Shown: positions 25,684 through 34,860, numbered from the stretch's first letter. The stretch: DNA of 64,000 nt from CAJINA01 sp964647585 (GCA_964647585.1 CAZYGG010000008.1:20924-84923), one strand, 5' to 3'. Notes: generated by a model from the sequence alone, not told the origin. Program-made: numbers and translations.

Positions 25684-25835
25684 TATTTATCTTGTATATT
25701 ATGTTTGATTAGAGTGTTTTCATAATTTCGTGGCCCGACTGATCGGGCTTTGTTTCGATACATTACCTGTAGATTGAGTGAAAAGATGGGCATCCGGGGT
25801 GTTGTGAATTTGTCGTATAAATATGTGGGATATAC

Positions 25836-26273
25836 ATGCGTCTAACAAGAGCCGGTGAATATGCGGTGCGCTGCGCACTCTACCTCTCCTATCAGGGCGA
25901 AGGTGTGACCACGAGCCGCAGAGAAATCGCCCGGGTCATGGACATCCCGAATCAATTCCTGAGCAAAATTGCCCCGCAGCTGGCCAAAGCGCAAATTATC
26001 GAAATCATTCAGGGGGCCAAGGGCGGCTACCGGCTGATCATATCCCCGGACAAGCTGACCATGCTGGACGTGGTGGAAGCTGTTATCGGCGAGATTTTTC
26101 TGAACGACTGCGTCCTGCGGCCCGAATCGTGTCAACGCGCCCCAGCTTGCTCGGCCCACCAGGTCTGGGACAAAGCTCGGAATCAGCTCCGAAACACTCT
26201 CAGGCAGACCAGTTTCAAGCAAATGCTCGAAGATGAGAGCTGCGGCCAGGATCAACTGAAAACGCCGCGATAA
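25836..26273 (+). CDS. Rrf2-family transcriptional regulator, probably iron-sulfur cluster binding
   Basis: A 145-residue regulator. The N-terminal winged helix (LTRAGEYAVRCALYLS..REIARVMDIPNQFLSKIAPQLAKA..GAKGGYRL) is typical Rrf2. Three cysteines C92, C99 and C105 (C-x6-C-x5-C) fall at the places used to bind a cluster in IscR and NsrR, so it may sense oxygen, nitric oxide or iron-sulfur status. Placed between cydDC and cydAB on the same strand, it is the obvious candidate regulator of cytochrome bd. Its own promoter is suggested at 25642. Which signal it reads is not shown by sequence. Confidence 0.9.
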   Translation: MRLTRAGEYAVRCALYLSYQGEGVTTSRREIARVMDIPNQFLSKIAPQLAKAQIIEIIQGAKGGYRLIISPDKLTMLDVVEAVIGEIFLNDCVLRPESCQRAPACSAHQVWDKARNQLRNTLRQTSFKQMLEDESCGQDQLKTPR

Positions 26274-26370
26274 CGACCGGCGCTGTATAAATTCCGAAAC
26301 AGGAAAAAATTTTTATTGTATATCGTTCCGCAAAACGAACGGAATAAATTATCGTCAAGGAGGGAAGTTT

Positions 26371-27735
26371 ATGGATGCGCTACTTTTATCGAGAATCCAG
26401 TTTGCGACCACAACTATGTTCCATTTCCTGTTTGTCCCTTTGACCCTGGGACTCTCGTTTATAATGGCATACATGGAGACCAAATATGTCAAAACAGGGG
26501 ACGAGATGTACCTGAAGATGACCAAATTCTGGGGCAAACTGTTTCTCATAAATTTTGCCGTGGGGGTGGTCACCGGCATCACCCTCGAGTTTCAGTTTGG
26601 AACCAACTGGTCTCTCTACTCCGCCTATGTAGGGGATATTTTTGGTTCCCTGCTGGCAATTGAGGCAACCGCCACATTTTTCCTGGAATCCACCATGATC
26701 GGTGTCTGGATTTTCGGGTGGAAAAAGCTGTCGAAAAAGGCGCACGCCGCAGTGATGTGGCTGGTGTTTTTGGGCTCCAACCTTTCGGCCGTATGGATAT
26801 TGATCGTCAACGCCTGGATGCAGAGTCCCGTCGGCTTTACCATGCGCGACGGCAGAGCGGAGCTCGTCGATTTTGGTGCCGTCATCACCCAAAAATTTGC
26901 CATTGTTAAGTTCATCCACACAGCCAGCTCCGCTTACACCCTGGCGGCTTTCTTCGTCATGGGTATCAGCGCCTACCATCTGCTCAAGAAAAAGAATGTC
27001 GAATTCTTTACCCGTTCGTTTCGCATCGGACTGGGTTTCGCCCTCATCTTTTCTTTGACAGTTTTCATCATGGGGGACTTGAACGGCGTGGTGGTCGGTG
27101 AAAAACAACCGACCAAACTGGCAGCCATGGAGTCTCTCTGGGAAACCCAGAGAAAAGCGCCGGTTTACATGTTTGCATGGCCGGACCCGGAAAACGAGCG
27201 CAATGCCGTTGAAATCGGGGCCATTCCCGGTCTGCTCAGCTTTCTGATCTTTCACGACATCAATGCAGAGGTCCGCGGTCTCAATGACTTCCCCAAAGAT
27301 GAACGCCCGCCAGTCCTGCTGACATCCTTTGCCTTCAAGGGCATGGTGGGCATCGGGGTAATTTTAATCCTGCTGCCCATAATCGGCTGGATTAAACGGA
27401 AAAAACTGCTTGAAAACCCACTGTATCTGAAGATCATGATGTTTGCCATCCCATTGCCCTATCTTGCGATCCAGCTGGGTTGGATCGTGACTGAATTCGG
27501 CCGCCAGCCCTGGATCGTCTACGGCCTGATGAAGACTTCGCAGGGGGTTTCGCCCGTGCCCCCCCACCAGGTGTTTATTTCCCTGGGCGGTTTTATTCTG
27601 GTATACAGCATCCTGGGTCTGGCAGGGTTTTCCCTTATTACCAAATATGCCAAGCAGGGACCGGATCCCGATAGCGAAGATGCGGCGGATGATGCCATCG
27701 CCGGCGATGGAGACGCGCAACCGGCAGTGTCCTGA
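26371..27735 (+). CDS. cydA: Cytochrome bd oxidase subunit I
   Basis: A 454-residue membrane protein, shorter than E. coli CydA, with a short quinol loop (the region after GEKQPTKLAAMESLW is compact). It has the N-terminal RIQFATTTMFHFLFVPLTLGLS with the haem-ligand His, the WKKLSKKAHAAVMW region, and VTEFGRQPWIVYG, the GRQPW motif of true bd oxidases. It binds haems b558, b595 and d and reduces O2 to water with quinol. AAGGAGGGAAG precedes the ATG. cydB follows after 73 bp. Its C-terminal tail is acidic (DPDSEDAADDAIAGDGDA). Confidence 0.96.
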   Translation: MDALLLSRIQFATTTMFHFLFVPLTLGLSFIMAYMETKYVKTGDEMYLKMTKFWGKLFLINFAVGVVTGITLEFQFGTNWSLYSAYVGDIFGSLLAIEATATFFLESTMIGVWIFGWKKLSKKAHAAVMWLVFLGSNLSAVWILIVNAWMQSPVGFTMRDGRAELVDFGAVITQKFAIVKFIHTASSAYTLAAFFVMGISAYHLLKKKNVEFFTRSFRIGLGFALIFSLTVFIMGDLNGVVVGEKQPTKLAAMESLWETQRKAPVYMFAWPDPENERNAVEIGAIPGLLSFLIFHDINAEVRGLNDFPKDERPPVLLTSFAFKGMVGIGVILILLPIIGWIKRKKLLENPLYLKIMMFAIPLPYLAIQLGWIVTEFGRQPWIVYGLMKTSQGVSPVPPHQVFISLGGFILVYSILGLAGFSLITKYAKQGPDPDSEDAADDAIAGDGDAQPAVS

Positions 27736-27808
27736 ACCGATACCAGCGACCAGCTAAAGCGTAAGCTAACAACAATAATGATAACTATGAGAATAGTAGG
27801 AGAATAAA

Positions 27809-28825
27809 ATGGCTTTACAAACAACATGGTTCTTTCTTTGGGGACTCATTTGGGCGCTCTTTTTCATGACCGGCGGTTACGACCTCGGTATCGGCAGTCT
27901 TTACCCGTTCCTTGGCAAAACCGAGCAGGACAAACGGATGATGATCAATGCCAAAGGCCCCCTGTGGGACGGTAATCAGGTGTGGCTGCTCACAGCGGGC
28001 GGGGTGACATTTGCCGCCTTCCCGCTAGTATACGCCACCATGTTTTCAACCCTGTATGCCGCCTTGATGTTGATCCTTTTCGCACTGATCATTCGGGGGG
28101 TTTCCTTTGAATTTCGCCATCAACTCGATGATCCCCGCTGGACCAAGGTCTGGGACACCTGTATTTTCATCGGCAGTATCGCGCCGGCCATTCTTTTCGG
28201 TGTGGCGTTCGCCAATATTTTTCAAGGCATCCCCTTCGACGGAAAGGGTATTTACCAGGGTACGCTGTTTACACTTTTGAATCCTTACGGCCTGCTGGGC
28301 GGCGTACTGTTTCTGCTGCTGTTCATGCAGCACGGCGCATTGTGGCTGGCCATCAGAACCACCGGCGATCTTCAAAAGCGGGCCGTAGGCACTGCCAAGA
28401 TCCTGTGGCCGGTGCTGCTGGTGGTTGCCGTGATTTTCCTGATAGCCAGCTGGTTTGCCACCAACCTGTATGAAAACTATCTGGCCCACCCGGCATTTTT
28501 CCTGGTCATTGTTCTGGCGGTAGCCGGGCTCCTCCTGGCCAGGCTGTTTGTGGCCAAGCAGGCCTATTTCAAAGCCTGGTTCGCCTCGGCCCTGACCATC
28601 ATCGGCTGCACATTTTTCGGCGTGGTCGGGTTGTTCCCGAGCCTGTTTCCATCGAGCATCAACCCGCGGTTCAATTTGACCGCGTTCAATGCCTCGTCCA
28701 GCCCGCTGACGCTGAAGATCATGTTGACGGTGGTTGTTATATTCGTACCCATCGTGCTTGCATATCAGATCTGGGCTTACAATCTGTTTAAAACCAAGGT
28801 GGAAAAAGAAGACCTGGTCTACTAA
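27809..28825 (+). CDS. cydB: Cytochrome bd oxidase subunit II
   Basis: A 338-residue integral membrane protein with about eight helices. GLIWALFFMTGGYDLGIGSLYPFLGK, GNQVWLLTAGGVTFAAFP and FRHQLDDPRWTKVWDT are CydB hallmarks. It forms the heterodimer with CydA. TAGGAG precedes the ATG, and a good terminator follows, closing the cyd locus. In an anaerobe, a bd oxidase gives high-affinity removal of O2 and some energy conservation under micro-oxic conditions. Confidence 0.96.
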   Translation: MALQTTWFFLWGLIWALFFMTGGYDLGIGSLYPFLGKTEQDKRMMINAKGPLWDGNQVWLLTAGGVTFAAFPLVYATMFSTLYAALMLILFALIIRGVSFEFRHQLDDPRWTKVWDTCIFIGSIAPAILFGVAFANIFQGIPFDGKGIYQGTLFTLLNPYGLLGGVLFLLLFMQHGALWLAIRTTGDLQKRAVGTAKILWPVLLVVAVIFLIASWFATNLYENYLAHPAFFLVIVLAVAGLLLARLFVAKQAYFKAWFASALTIIGCTFFGVVGLFPSLFPSSINPRFNLTAFNASSSPLTLKIMLTVVVIFVPIVLAYQIWAYNLFKTKVEKEDLVY

Positions 28826-28838
28826 CATTAAAATATCA

Positions 28839-28877
28839 AAAAGGGGTGAAATCCAGTGCGGGTTTCACCCTTTTCTT
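28839..28877 (+). terminator. Rho-independent terminator after cydB
   Basis: AAAGGGGTGAAA pairs with TTTCACCCTTTT around an 11-nt loop and is followed by CTTTG. Confidence 0.85.
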
Positions 28878-29047
28878 TGCCCCAAATATCCTTGCCCCAC
28901 CTGATGCCACGACCACTATTCCTCGGTTTCCAGGATCTATTGAAAACTGCACAATATTGCGCGGCAATAAACGACTGCTCAATCGCAGGGATGTACCGAA
29001 TTTGCAGCGAGACATTTTTTGGGTTTGATTGACTATAAAAACTCGCT

Positions 29048-29686
29048 TTACGCAAGTACATATTTTCTTAACTTATCCACCGTTATCCTGCGCATCAACC
29101 GTCCGGTTCTTTCCAGCTTTCTGGCATTCTCCCGGTAGAATTCCAGGCATCTTGCGGCCAGGGAGATCACTTCATCATCGCCAAGGCCGTCACCCATGAC
29201 GTCACCTATACGGGGCACGCCGCCGCCGTTGCCGCCGAAAACCAGGGTCCAGCCCTTTTTCATTCCAAATATGCCGATGTCACGGATATAGCCTTCGCAG
29301 CAGTTCATGGCGCAACCGGAAATGCCTACCTTTGTTTTGGCGGGCAGAGGGATGTTAAATAATGCCTTTTCCACCTTCCGGCCCAAGGCAAAAGGGTCCT
29401 TTCTGCCGTATTTACACCATTTCACTCCCGGACAGGCCTGGATGTAATGTATGCCCACCGGTTTTTGCGGGCCCCCTATCTGCCCCATCTCCCGCCAGAC
29501 TTTTTCGGCAACCTCCGGCGAATGTCCGCCGATGGCAATTCGTTGTGCCCCGGTCAGTTTTAGAAATGGGATGTCATGTTTTCTGATAATTGCCGCAACC
29601 TGTTCCAGGTAACCAGGGGTAACTAAACCCATTGGCGGGCCGGGGAGGACATCGTAATTCTTGTTCTTGCGATCGTTTTTTTTCAT
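29048..29686 (-). CDS. Small siroheme sulfite/nitrite reductase (low-molecular-weight assimilatory type)
   Basis: A 212-residue protein of the nitrite/sulfite reductase family, close in size to the low-spin assimilatory sulfite reductase of Desulfovibrio (about 220 residues). The siroheme-4Fe-4S ligands are present as C85-x5-C91 (CPGVKWC) and C125-x3-C129 (CAMNC), with the siroheme-binding SGCAMNCCEGYIRDIGIFG region. It would reduce sulfite to sulfide with a small electron carrier. It is the last gene of a five-gene minus-strand run, 46 bp after the SagB-like gene. The high Lys N-terminus (MKKNDRKNKN) carries no signal peptide, so it is cytoplasmic. Confidence 0.88.
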   Translation of the reverse strand: MKKNDRKNKNYDVLPGPPMGLVTPGYLEQVAAIIRKHDIPFLKLTGAQRIAIGGHSPEVAEKVWREMGQIGGPQKPVGIHYIQACPGVKWCKYGRKDPFALGRKVEKALFNIPLPAKTKVGISGCAMNCCEGYIRDIGIFGMKKGWTLVFGGNGGGVPRIGDVMGDGLGDDEVISLAARCLEFYRENARKLERTGRLMRRITVDKLRKYVLA

Positions 29687-29732
29687 TGCTAAGCTTTCGA
29701 AAAGGTTTTCAGTTTAATCTGATTGTAGCCGC

Positions 29733-31244
29733 CTACTTCGTTCTTTTCACAATCCCGGCAGCCACAAGGTAGCCCAGTACGCAGCCACTTTCCAAGTCTA
29801 AGAGCGTTTGGGCCTCATCATCATAGATTGCACCGATACCGCAGGCGCCCAACCCCAGCGCGGTCGCCCCGAGATAAACCAACTGCCCGAGGAAACCGGC
29901 CTGGATCATGGCGTAGCGGTACCCCCGCGGACCGCAGGTTTCATCCAGCTGCCCCGGATTCAGCATAAAGAGGAAATGCACACCGGCATTTTTCAGCCAG
30001 TCCTGGTTCAAGCAGACAGCCGCCATTGGTGAACTAAGCTGCCCCGGGGAAATAAGGGCGTATTGCCGGGTCTGCGGGTCCAGCAGATAAAAGCCCGGTG
30101 CAACCCCCTCGATAGCACCGGCCACAAATCCCAGCGATAGATACCGCCCCGCGGGCGGCCCCATGACAAGGCCGCCAGTGAGGGCCGCGCTCAGCAGGGA
30201 CAGCAGGTTTCTAAACCTGTCCCCGGGGATATCAAGGGGTATAAAATTTCGGGAAGACCGGCGGTGCACCATGGTCCTGGCAAGCGGATCACTGCCTGCG
30301 GGCCAGTCTGCCTGACCAACCGACTGCCACTTTTCCGGCACCGGAACCGCAGCAGGCGGACCCGGGAAATCAGTGGCTGCCAGACCACCCTGTCCGGGAA
30401 CTTCGGCTGCCTGCATCTGCTCTATCTCAGGATACGCGGTTTCCCGATCCGATACCCGCGAAGCGGATAGAATTTCCCCGGCAAGCGCCGGGATCTTTTC
30501 CGGGTTGACGAAGGCATCCTTTTGCCAGACATCCGGGCAACCCGCATCCAGCCTGGCAACCCCGGCTTCCCGGTGACTATCCAACCCCAGTAAAAGACCG
30601 GTGGCGGCATCGTCGAGATCATAGGTTATTTCAGAAATCAACTTTTGTGATTTCAAGACAAGGGCCAGGTTCCCCAGAAGATGTCCGGTGTCCAGTAACA
30701 CGTAGCGGTAGGCCCGGGCGCGATACTTCCACGCACTGCGGTAGGGGATCCCGGTAATATAAAGTGACAGGGCCAGCCCTTTTTCTGAATTCTGCCCCAG
30801 GAACCCGGCAATATCCGCACCCCTGATCTGCTTCAGCGAAAAGTCAATCACACTGAAATAGTACAGGCCCGGATCCAGCCCATCAACCGCATAGGCCGCA
30901 ATATAGATTTCACAGGGATAAAGTGCTCCGGCGGATGGCGCGCTGCGGTAGTTGAACGTCTCCTGGGGATAACGCACCGCGGCGGTAATACCGTAACTCA
31001 AACCCAGCAGGGCGGCCAGTTTGGCGAGGGTCATTTTTTTGGTCGCGGGCAGGCTTGCAGGTCCATCCGACATAATATCCCAGAGGGACTGCTCTCCCGC
31101 AGTCACACCTTTTGCGGGCAGCGGGATGGATGCGGCGTTCGGATAGCGCTTGTACAAATCCGGCCGGTGGTCCCAGTCCAGGGCGTGGCCCGTCATCCGC
31201 CGCCGGTGATAGGATGTCAGATTATGATAGTCTTTACCATTCAT
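29733..31244 (-). CDS. SagB/ThcOx-type nitroreductase with two flavin domains
   Basis: A 503-residue protein with two tandem nitroreductase-like halves, as in SagB-type dehydrogenases. The first half contains KLAALLGLSYGITA, YRSAPSAGALYPCEIYIAA and YYFSVIDFSL; the second contains MVHRRSSRNFIPLDIP and AGFLGQLVYLGATALGLGACGIGAIYDDEAQTLL. SagB proteins are FMN-dependent, and those in toxin clusters oxidise azolines to azoles; here no precursor peptide, SagC or SagD is nearby, so a peptide-modifying role is not supported. It sits between a UROD-like gene (13 bp upstream) and the sulfite reductase, so the substrate may be a tetrapyrrole or small redox metabolite. That last point is speculation. 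Confidence 0.85.
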   Translation of the reverse strand: MNGKDYHNLTSYHRRRMTGHALDWDHRPDLYKRYPNAASIPLPAKGVTAGEQSLWDIMSDGPASLPATKKMTLAKLAALLGLSYGITAAVRYPQETFNYRSAPSAGALYPCEIYIAAYAVDGLDPGLYYFSVIDFSLKQIRGADIAGFLGQNSEKGLALSLYITGIPYRSAWKYRARAYRYVLLDTGHLLGNLALVLKSQKLISEITYDLDDAATGLLLGLDSHREAGVARLDAGCPDVWQKDAFVNPEKIPALAGEILSASRVSDRETAYPEIEQMQAAEVPGQGGLAATDFPGPPAAVPVPEKWQSVGQADWPAGSDPLARTMVHRRSSRNFIPLDIPGDRFRNLLSLLSAALTGGLVMGPPAGRYLSLGFVAGAIEGVAPGFYLLDPQTRQYALISPGQLSSPMAAVCLNQDWLKNAGVHFLFMLNPGQLDETCGPRGYRYAMIQAGFLGQLVYLGATALGLGACGIGAIYDDEAQTLLDLESGCVLGYLVAAGIVKRTK

Positions 31245-31257
31245 TGGGCACCTGCCC

Positions 31258-32295
31258 TTATTTCACATACTCGTCGCGCAGCATCTCCGACAACTGCCGC
31301 ACCACGGCAAACGCTTTTTCCACGGTTTCCGCGCCATCGGGGTTTACCAGGCAACAGGTGGCCGGTGAAAGCAATCCCTGGGCAATCAGCATCTCCTTAT
31401 CCACCCCGTGGTGATAAAGCGTATCCCACACCTGCTCCAGTTTGTCTTTCAGGGTCTTAATAGACTCGGCCTCGAAAGGTTCAATGTTGGTGGGCACGAT
31501 GCCCCAGGCGATAACGCCGCCTTTTTCCAGAAAACGTTTGACCGCACCCGCATACGCTCCGAACACCAGGCCATTGCTGAAGACATCCAGGGAGAGGATA
31601 TCAAGGTCAAGAGAGAGCATGAACTCCCAGTCCGGATTCCCGCACAGGTGAATACCCCGGGGCCGTTTGATCCCGGTAAAAAACGCTTCAAGATCCGTTT
31701 TCGCCTTCATGCTGTCATAACCGGAAAGCGCACTGAAAATAAATTGGAGCCCGGGTTCATCTACAAACATGAAGGCGTTGCGATTCAGCTGCGCCAGCCG
31801 GTCAAGCTGCACATTGATCCGACGGGCCATGAATTCAAACATGTAAGGCCGAATCGTGTCGTCAAACAGGATCGGCCGTTCATCCTGGTCCAGCACGTTG
31901 AGACCGAAACTTACCGGCCCTTCGAGCTGGCCGCGTATGGCGGGCCGGTTCTCTAAATCCAGGGCCAGGAACCGATGATAGACCTCTGAATATCCGGGAC
32001 TGATGTCGAAGAAGTCGGGGTTGTCTTCGTTAGCGGCAGCCGTCTCATACGCCTCCATGAAACGGTCCATGGAAAACGACAGCTTACGGTTGTCCAGGTC
32101 CAGGACGATCCCCGGAAAATTCTCGGAGGCCTGAACGTACATGTCTTCGTAATAGCTCAGGTTCGGCAGCTGGGGCCAGAAAGGAATGTCCATGGAAAGC
32201 GCCGTTTCAAGCGCCCGGTCCCCGTCCTTATGCGGCATGACGGCCATGGCAGTCGTTAAGAAGTTGCCTGGTATTGACGCGGCTGATGCTGGCAT
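31258..32295 (-). CDS. Uroporphyrinogen decarboxylase/MetE-fold family protein
   Basis: About 345 residues from the chosen start. The fold is the UROD/cobalamin-independent methionine synthase barrel: GDRALETALSMDIPFWPQLP at the N-terminus, FVDEPGLQFIFSAL in the middle, a metal-site block GIHLCGNPDWE (His-x-Cys) and a second Cys in SPATCCLVNPDGAETVEKAF. These suggest a zinc-dependent methyltransferase-like or decarboxylase activity rather than haem-type UROD. I set the start at the ATG at 32295, with GGGAG upstream, because the longer frame to 32382 overlaps the preceding gene. Upstream and downstream genes are in the same run. Confidence 0.8.
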   Translation of the reverse strand: MPASAASIPGNFLTTAMAVMPHKDGDRALETALSMDIPFWPQLPNLSYYEDMYVQASENFPGIVLDLDNRKLSFSMDRFMEAYETAAANEDNPDFFDISPGYSEVYHRFLALDLENRPAIRGQLEGPVSFGLNVLDQDERPILFDDTIRPYMFEFMARRINVQLDRLAQLNRNAFMFVDEPGLQFIFSALSGYDSMKAKTDLEAFFTGIKRPRGIHLCGNPDWEFMLSLDLDILSLDVFSNGLVFGAYAGAVKRFLEKGGVIAWGIVPTNIEPFEAESIKTLKDKLEQVWDTLYHHGVDKEMLIAQGLLSPATCCLVNPDGAETVEKAFAVVRQLSEMLRDEYVK

Positions 32296-32344
32296 AGTGA
32301 CTCCCGGGGCAAAGCCCGTTTGGTGGTTTGTTTTTAAAAGTGTA

Positions 32345-33247
32345 CTAATTGCCGAAGAGGTCCTCAAGAGCTGCCGCCGCACCGGGAAACTGGAAATCGA
32401 ATCTGGCTTCCTGCAACCGGTCCGGTACCGCCCGCTGACTGCTTAAAAGCGTATTGCCCATCTCCCCCAGCAACAGCCGGAGCATGAAAGCCGGTGCGGG
32501 CATAACGGCGGGTCGGCCGAGGCTTTTTCCCAGTGTCCGGGCAAAATCGACATTTCTGACTTGCCCGGGAGCGACGAAATTAAACGGGCCGCTAAGATCT
32601 TCCCGGGAGATGAGAAACTCAATGGCCCCGATCAGGTCAGACATATGAATCCAGGGGAACCAGTGCCGGCCGTTTCCCACGGGGCCGCCGGCAAACATCC
32701 GGAAAGCGGGTACCATCTTGCCCAGCGCTCCGCCGCCGGATGCCAGCACAACACCGAAACGCATCAGGGCTACCCGGGCACCGCTTTTCTCCGCCTGCCG
32801 GGCTTCGTTTTCCCAGTCACTGGCTAAGGATGCAAGGAAATCAGCGCCGACGGGTGTATCCTCCGTAAGGATATCATCCCCCCGGCTGCCGTAGAGCCCC
32901 ACGGCCGAGGTGCTCAGAAATACACTGTCGCAATCCGGCGGCAAGGCCGTAACCAGATTCCGGGTGGTTAGAATCCGGCTGGCCTGCATCTGTTTTTTAT
33001 ACGCTTTGGTCCACCGCTTGAAAATCGTTCTACCAGCCAGGTTTACGATAACATCGGCTTTGGGCACCGCCGCCTGCCAGGGGCCCGGTTGGGTTGTATC
33101 GGCACTGACCCAGGTAAACCCGGCATGCTGCGCCAGAAAGTGGTCGCGTGAGGTTCCGATGCCGGTAACCTGCCGGTTTTTATCTATCATCGCCTGGCTC
33201 AAGTGGCTGCCCACAAACCCGGATGCACCCGTGATGAGAACATGCAT
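32345..33247 (-). CDS. TIGR01777-type NAD-dependent epimerase (YfcH-like)
   Basis: A 300-residue extended short-chain dehydrogenase. The NAD(P) fold ITGASGFVGSHLSQAM is at residue 5, NLAGRTIFKRWTKAYKKQMQASRILTTRNLV is the family block with the active Tyr region replaced as usual in this group, and FNFVAPGQVRNVDFARTLG and the C-terminal DUF1731 part (AMLRLLLGEMGNTLLSSQRAVPDRL) confirm TIGR01777. Function of the family is not known. It starts 1 bp after the thioredoxin stop and is cotranscribed with it. Confidence 0.9.
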   Translation of the reverse strand: MHVLITGASGFVGSHLSQAMIDKNRQVTGIGTSRDHFLAQHAGFTWVSADTTQPGPWQAAVPKADVIVNLAGRTIFKRWTKAYKKQMQASRILTTRNLVTALPPDCDSVFLSTSAVGLYGSRGDDILTEDTPVGADFLASLASDWENEARQAEKSGARVALMRFGVVLASGGGALGKMVPAFRMFAGGPVGNGRHWFPWIHMSDLIGAIEFLISREDLSGPFNFVAPGQVRNVDFARTLGKSLGRPAVMPAPAFMLRLLLGEMGNTLLSSQRAVPDRLQEARFDFQFPGAAAALEDLFGN

Positions 33248-33248
33248 G

Positions 33249-33701
33249 TCAGTTCCCTCCCGCGAGATAATTAAGATGCCGCTCTATTTCCGGCTTTGGG
33301 GGGGCTCCGGGAATCGTGTTCACCAGGCGGCCACCGTTGAAAAACAGCAGGGTGGGCACACTTAAAACATTGAACCGCGATGAAATCAGCGGGTTCTGGT
33401 CGACATTCAGCTTGGCGATTTTTACAACACCGGCAAATTCCGAGGCCAACTGGTTCAGTATCGGGGCCATCTGTTTGCAGGGGCCGCACCAGGGCGCCCA
33501 GCAATCCAGCATCACCGGCCCGGGGAAAGCGGTAATTTCCTCGTTGAAGGTCGCATCCGTCACCGTGAGCGGACCGGTCGCGGCCGACGGCAGGGATGCC
33601 TGGCATTTGCCGCACACCGGCTTGTCGGCAAGCCGTTCCCCTGGCACCCGGTTGCGGGTTCCACACTTGTTGCATCGCAAAATTCTATCTCCAGTTCCCA
33701 T
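33249..33701 (-). CDS. trxC: Thioredoxin 2 with N-terminal zinc ribbon
   Basis: A 150-residue TrxC-type thioredoxin. An N-terminal zinc ribbon (CNKCGTRNRVP..CGKC, two CxxC pairs within residues 10-34) precedes a thioredoxin domain with active site WCGPCK (about 70-75) and the cis-Pro in SVPTLLFF. It reduces disulfides in the cytoplasm, and TrxC proteins are often induced by oxidative stress. First gene of the minus-strand run that ends with the sulfite reductase. The next gene follows without a gap. Confidence 0.94.
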   Translation of the reverse strand: MGTGDRILRCNKCGTRNRVPGERLADKPVCGKCQASLPSAATGPLTVTDATFNEEITAFPGPVMLDCWAPWCGPCKQMAPILNQLASEFAGVVKIAKLNVDQNPLISSRFNVLSVPTLLFFNGGRLVNTIPGAPPKPEIERHLNYLAGGN

Positions 33702-33910
33702 TTGTCCTCCCGGTTCAGAAGTCGCAAGTTTTCCGCGGACGGGTTGCCGCTCACGCCGGGCAACCGGTCTGGCTGATACAAATACAAATTACATGCCATA
33801 TGTATTATTTTTTTGGCATAAGGTTTGCGTAGAAAATGCCCATGAGTCTATCCGGCAACAACCCGATAGACAATACTCTCTAACCAACTTATGAACGCGG
33901 GAGGTTTAAA

Positions 33911-34117
33911 ATGGCAAAGAAACGGTATAAGATCAAATCGGCCTGTCCCCAGTGCGGATGCAGTTATCTCACCACCCTGTCTGCCGAGGAGATAAAGGCT
34001 AAATACCCGGATGTTGAGAATGTTCATCTCGAGTGCGGCGAATGCATGCTCGAGTATGAAACTAAAATGGCCGAAGCCTGCCCCGAATGGGATGACGAAT
34101 GCAAATTAAAAGAGTAA
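33911..34117 (+). CDS. Small zinc-ribbon protein (68 aa)
   Basis: Sixty-eight residues with CPQCGC near the N-terminus (C11, C14, C16) and CGEC in the middle, plus two later cysteines (ACPEWDDEC). The first two Cys pairs are spaced as in a zinc ribbon or small iron-binding fold. GGGAGG precedes the ATG. It lies divergent from the thioredoxin operon and upstream of a ferritin-like gene, so a redox or metal role fits, but I do not recognise the family. Confidence 0.7.
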   Translation: MAKKRYKIKSACPQCGCSYLTTLSAEEIKAKYPDVENVHLECGECMLEYETKMAEACPEWDDECKLKE

Positions 34118-34243
34118 ACAGATAGTTACAACTAATTGATTCCTATATAATTTTACTTGAAACACCCCGATACATTGTGCCATAATAACCGATCAGTACC
34201 GGTCTCATCAAATTATACATGTTTTCAGGAAAGGAACCGATCA

Positions 34244-34720
34244 ATGAGTTACGATTTTAACGCAGACGACATTTTTGAAATGGCCGAACAAATGGAACGC
34301 AACGGGGCAACCTTTTACCGTGACGCCGCCAGTTCGGTCGATGATAGCGCAATCAAAGAGTTCCTCCTGGAATTCGCGGCCATGGAGGACGAACACGAGA
34401 AAACATTCAGCGCACTAAGGAAGGAATTGACCGCGGCTGAAAAGACCCCGACGGTTTTTGACCCCAACAACGAATCAGCCCTGTACTTGAAAGCCCTGGC
34501 CGACACCCGGGTGTTTTTTAAGAAAGAAATCGACACTTCGACTGTCGAAGGTATTTTCAAGAGTGCCATTACAGCTGAAAAAGACTCCATCGTCTTCTAC
34601 CTGGGTATGAAAGACCTCGTGCCGGGAGCCCTTGGCAAAGACAAAATGGATGGCATTATAAAAGAGGAAATGGGGCACATTAAGGTTTTAAGCCAGAAGC
34701 TCGCCGCGCATAAAAAGTAA
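34244..34720 (+). CDS. Ferritin-like/rubrerythrin-family protein
   Basis: A 158-residue helical diiron protein: EMAEQMERNGATFYRDAA, FAAMEDEHEKTFSAL (ExxH), SAITAEKDSIVFYLGMKD and KEEMGHIKVLSQKL (ExxH). No rubredoxin domain. The frame is open further upstream, but MSYDFNADDIFEMAE with AAGGAA ahead is the natural start. It stands alone on the plus strand. One of six ferritin-like proteins in this window; a role in peroxide or iron handling is inferred. Confidence 0.86.
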   Translation: MSYDFNADDIFEMAEQMERNGATFYRDAASSVDDSAIKEFLLEFAAMEDEHEKTFSALRKELTAAEKTPTVFDPNNESALYLKALADTRVFFKKEIDTSTVEGIFKSAITAEKDSIVFYLGMKDLVPGALGKDKMDGIIKEEMGHIKVLSQKLAAHKK

Positions 34721-34741
34721 CGCATGAGTGTGAAGTGACTA

Positions 34742-34820
34742 AAGTGATCTAAAGTTGATGAGTCGCTTCGCTCCGCTGGTTTTTATCCAATCAGCAGAAT
34801 ACCTTAACTTTAGATCACTT
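34742..34820. repeat. Inverted repeat with perfect 15-bp arms
   Basis: AAGTGATCTAAAGTT (34742-34756) is the exact reverse complement of AACTTTAGATCACTT (34806-34820). Partial tandem copies of the motif (CTAAAGTGAGCTAAAGTT in reverse) extend to about 34850. Confidence 0.75.
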
Positions 34821-34860
34821 CAAACTTTAGCTCACTTTAGGCACTCACCTCAAACTTTAA

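Noticed and set aside
29733..31244. Azole-peptide (microcin) biosynthesis locus based on SagB similarity
   Set aside because: No SagC/SagD cyclodehydratase, precursor peptide or exporter nearby; SagB-like proteins alone are common.
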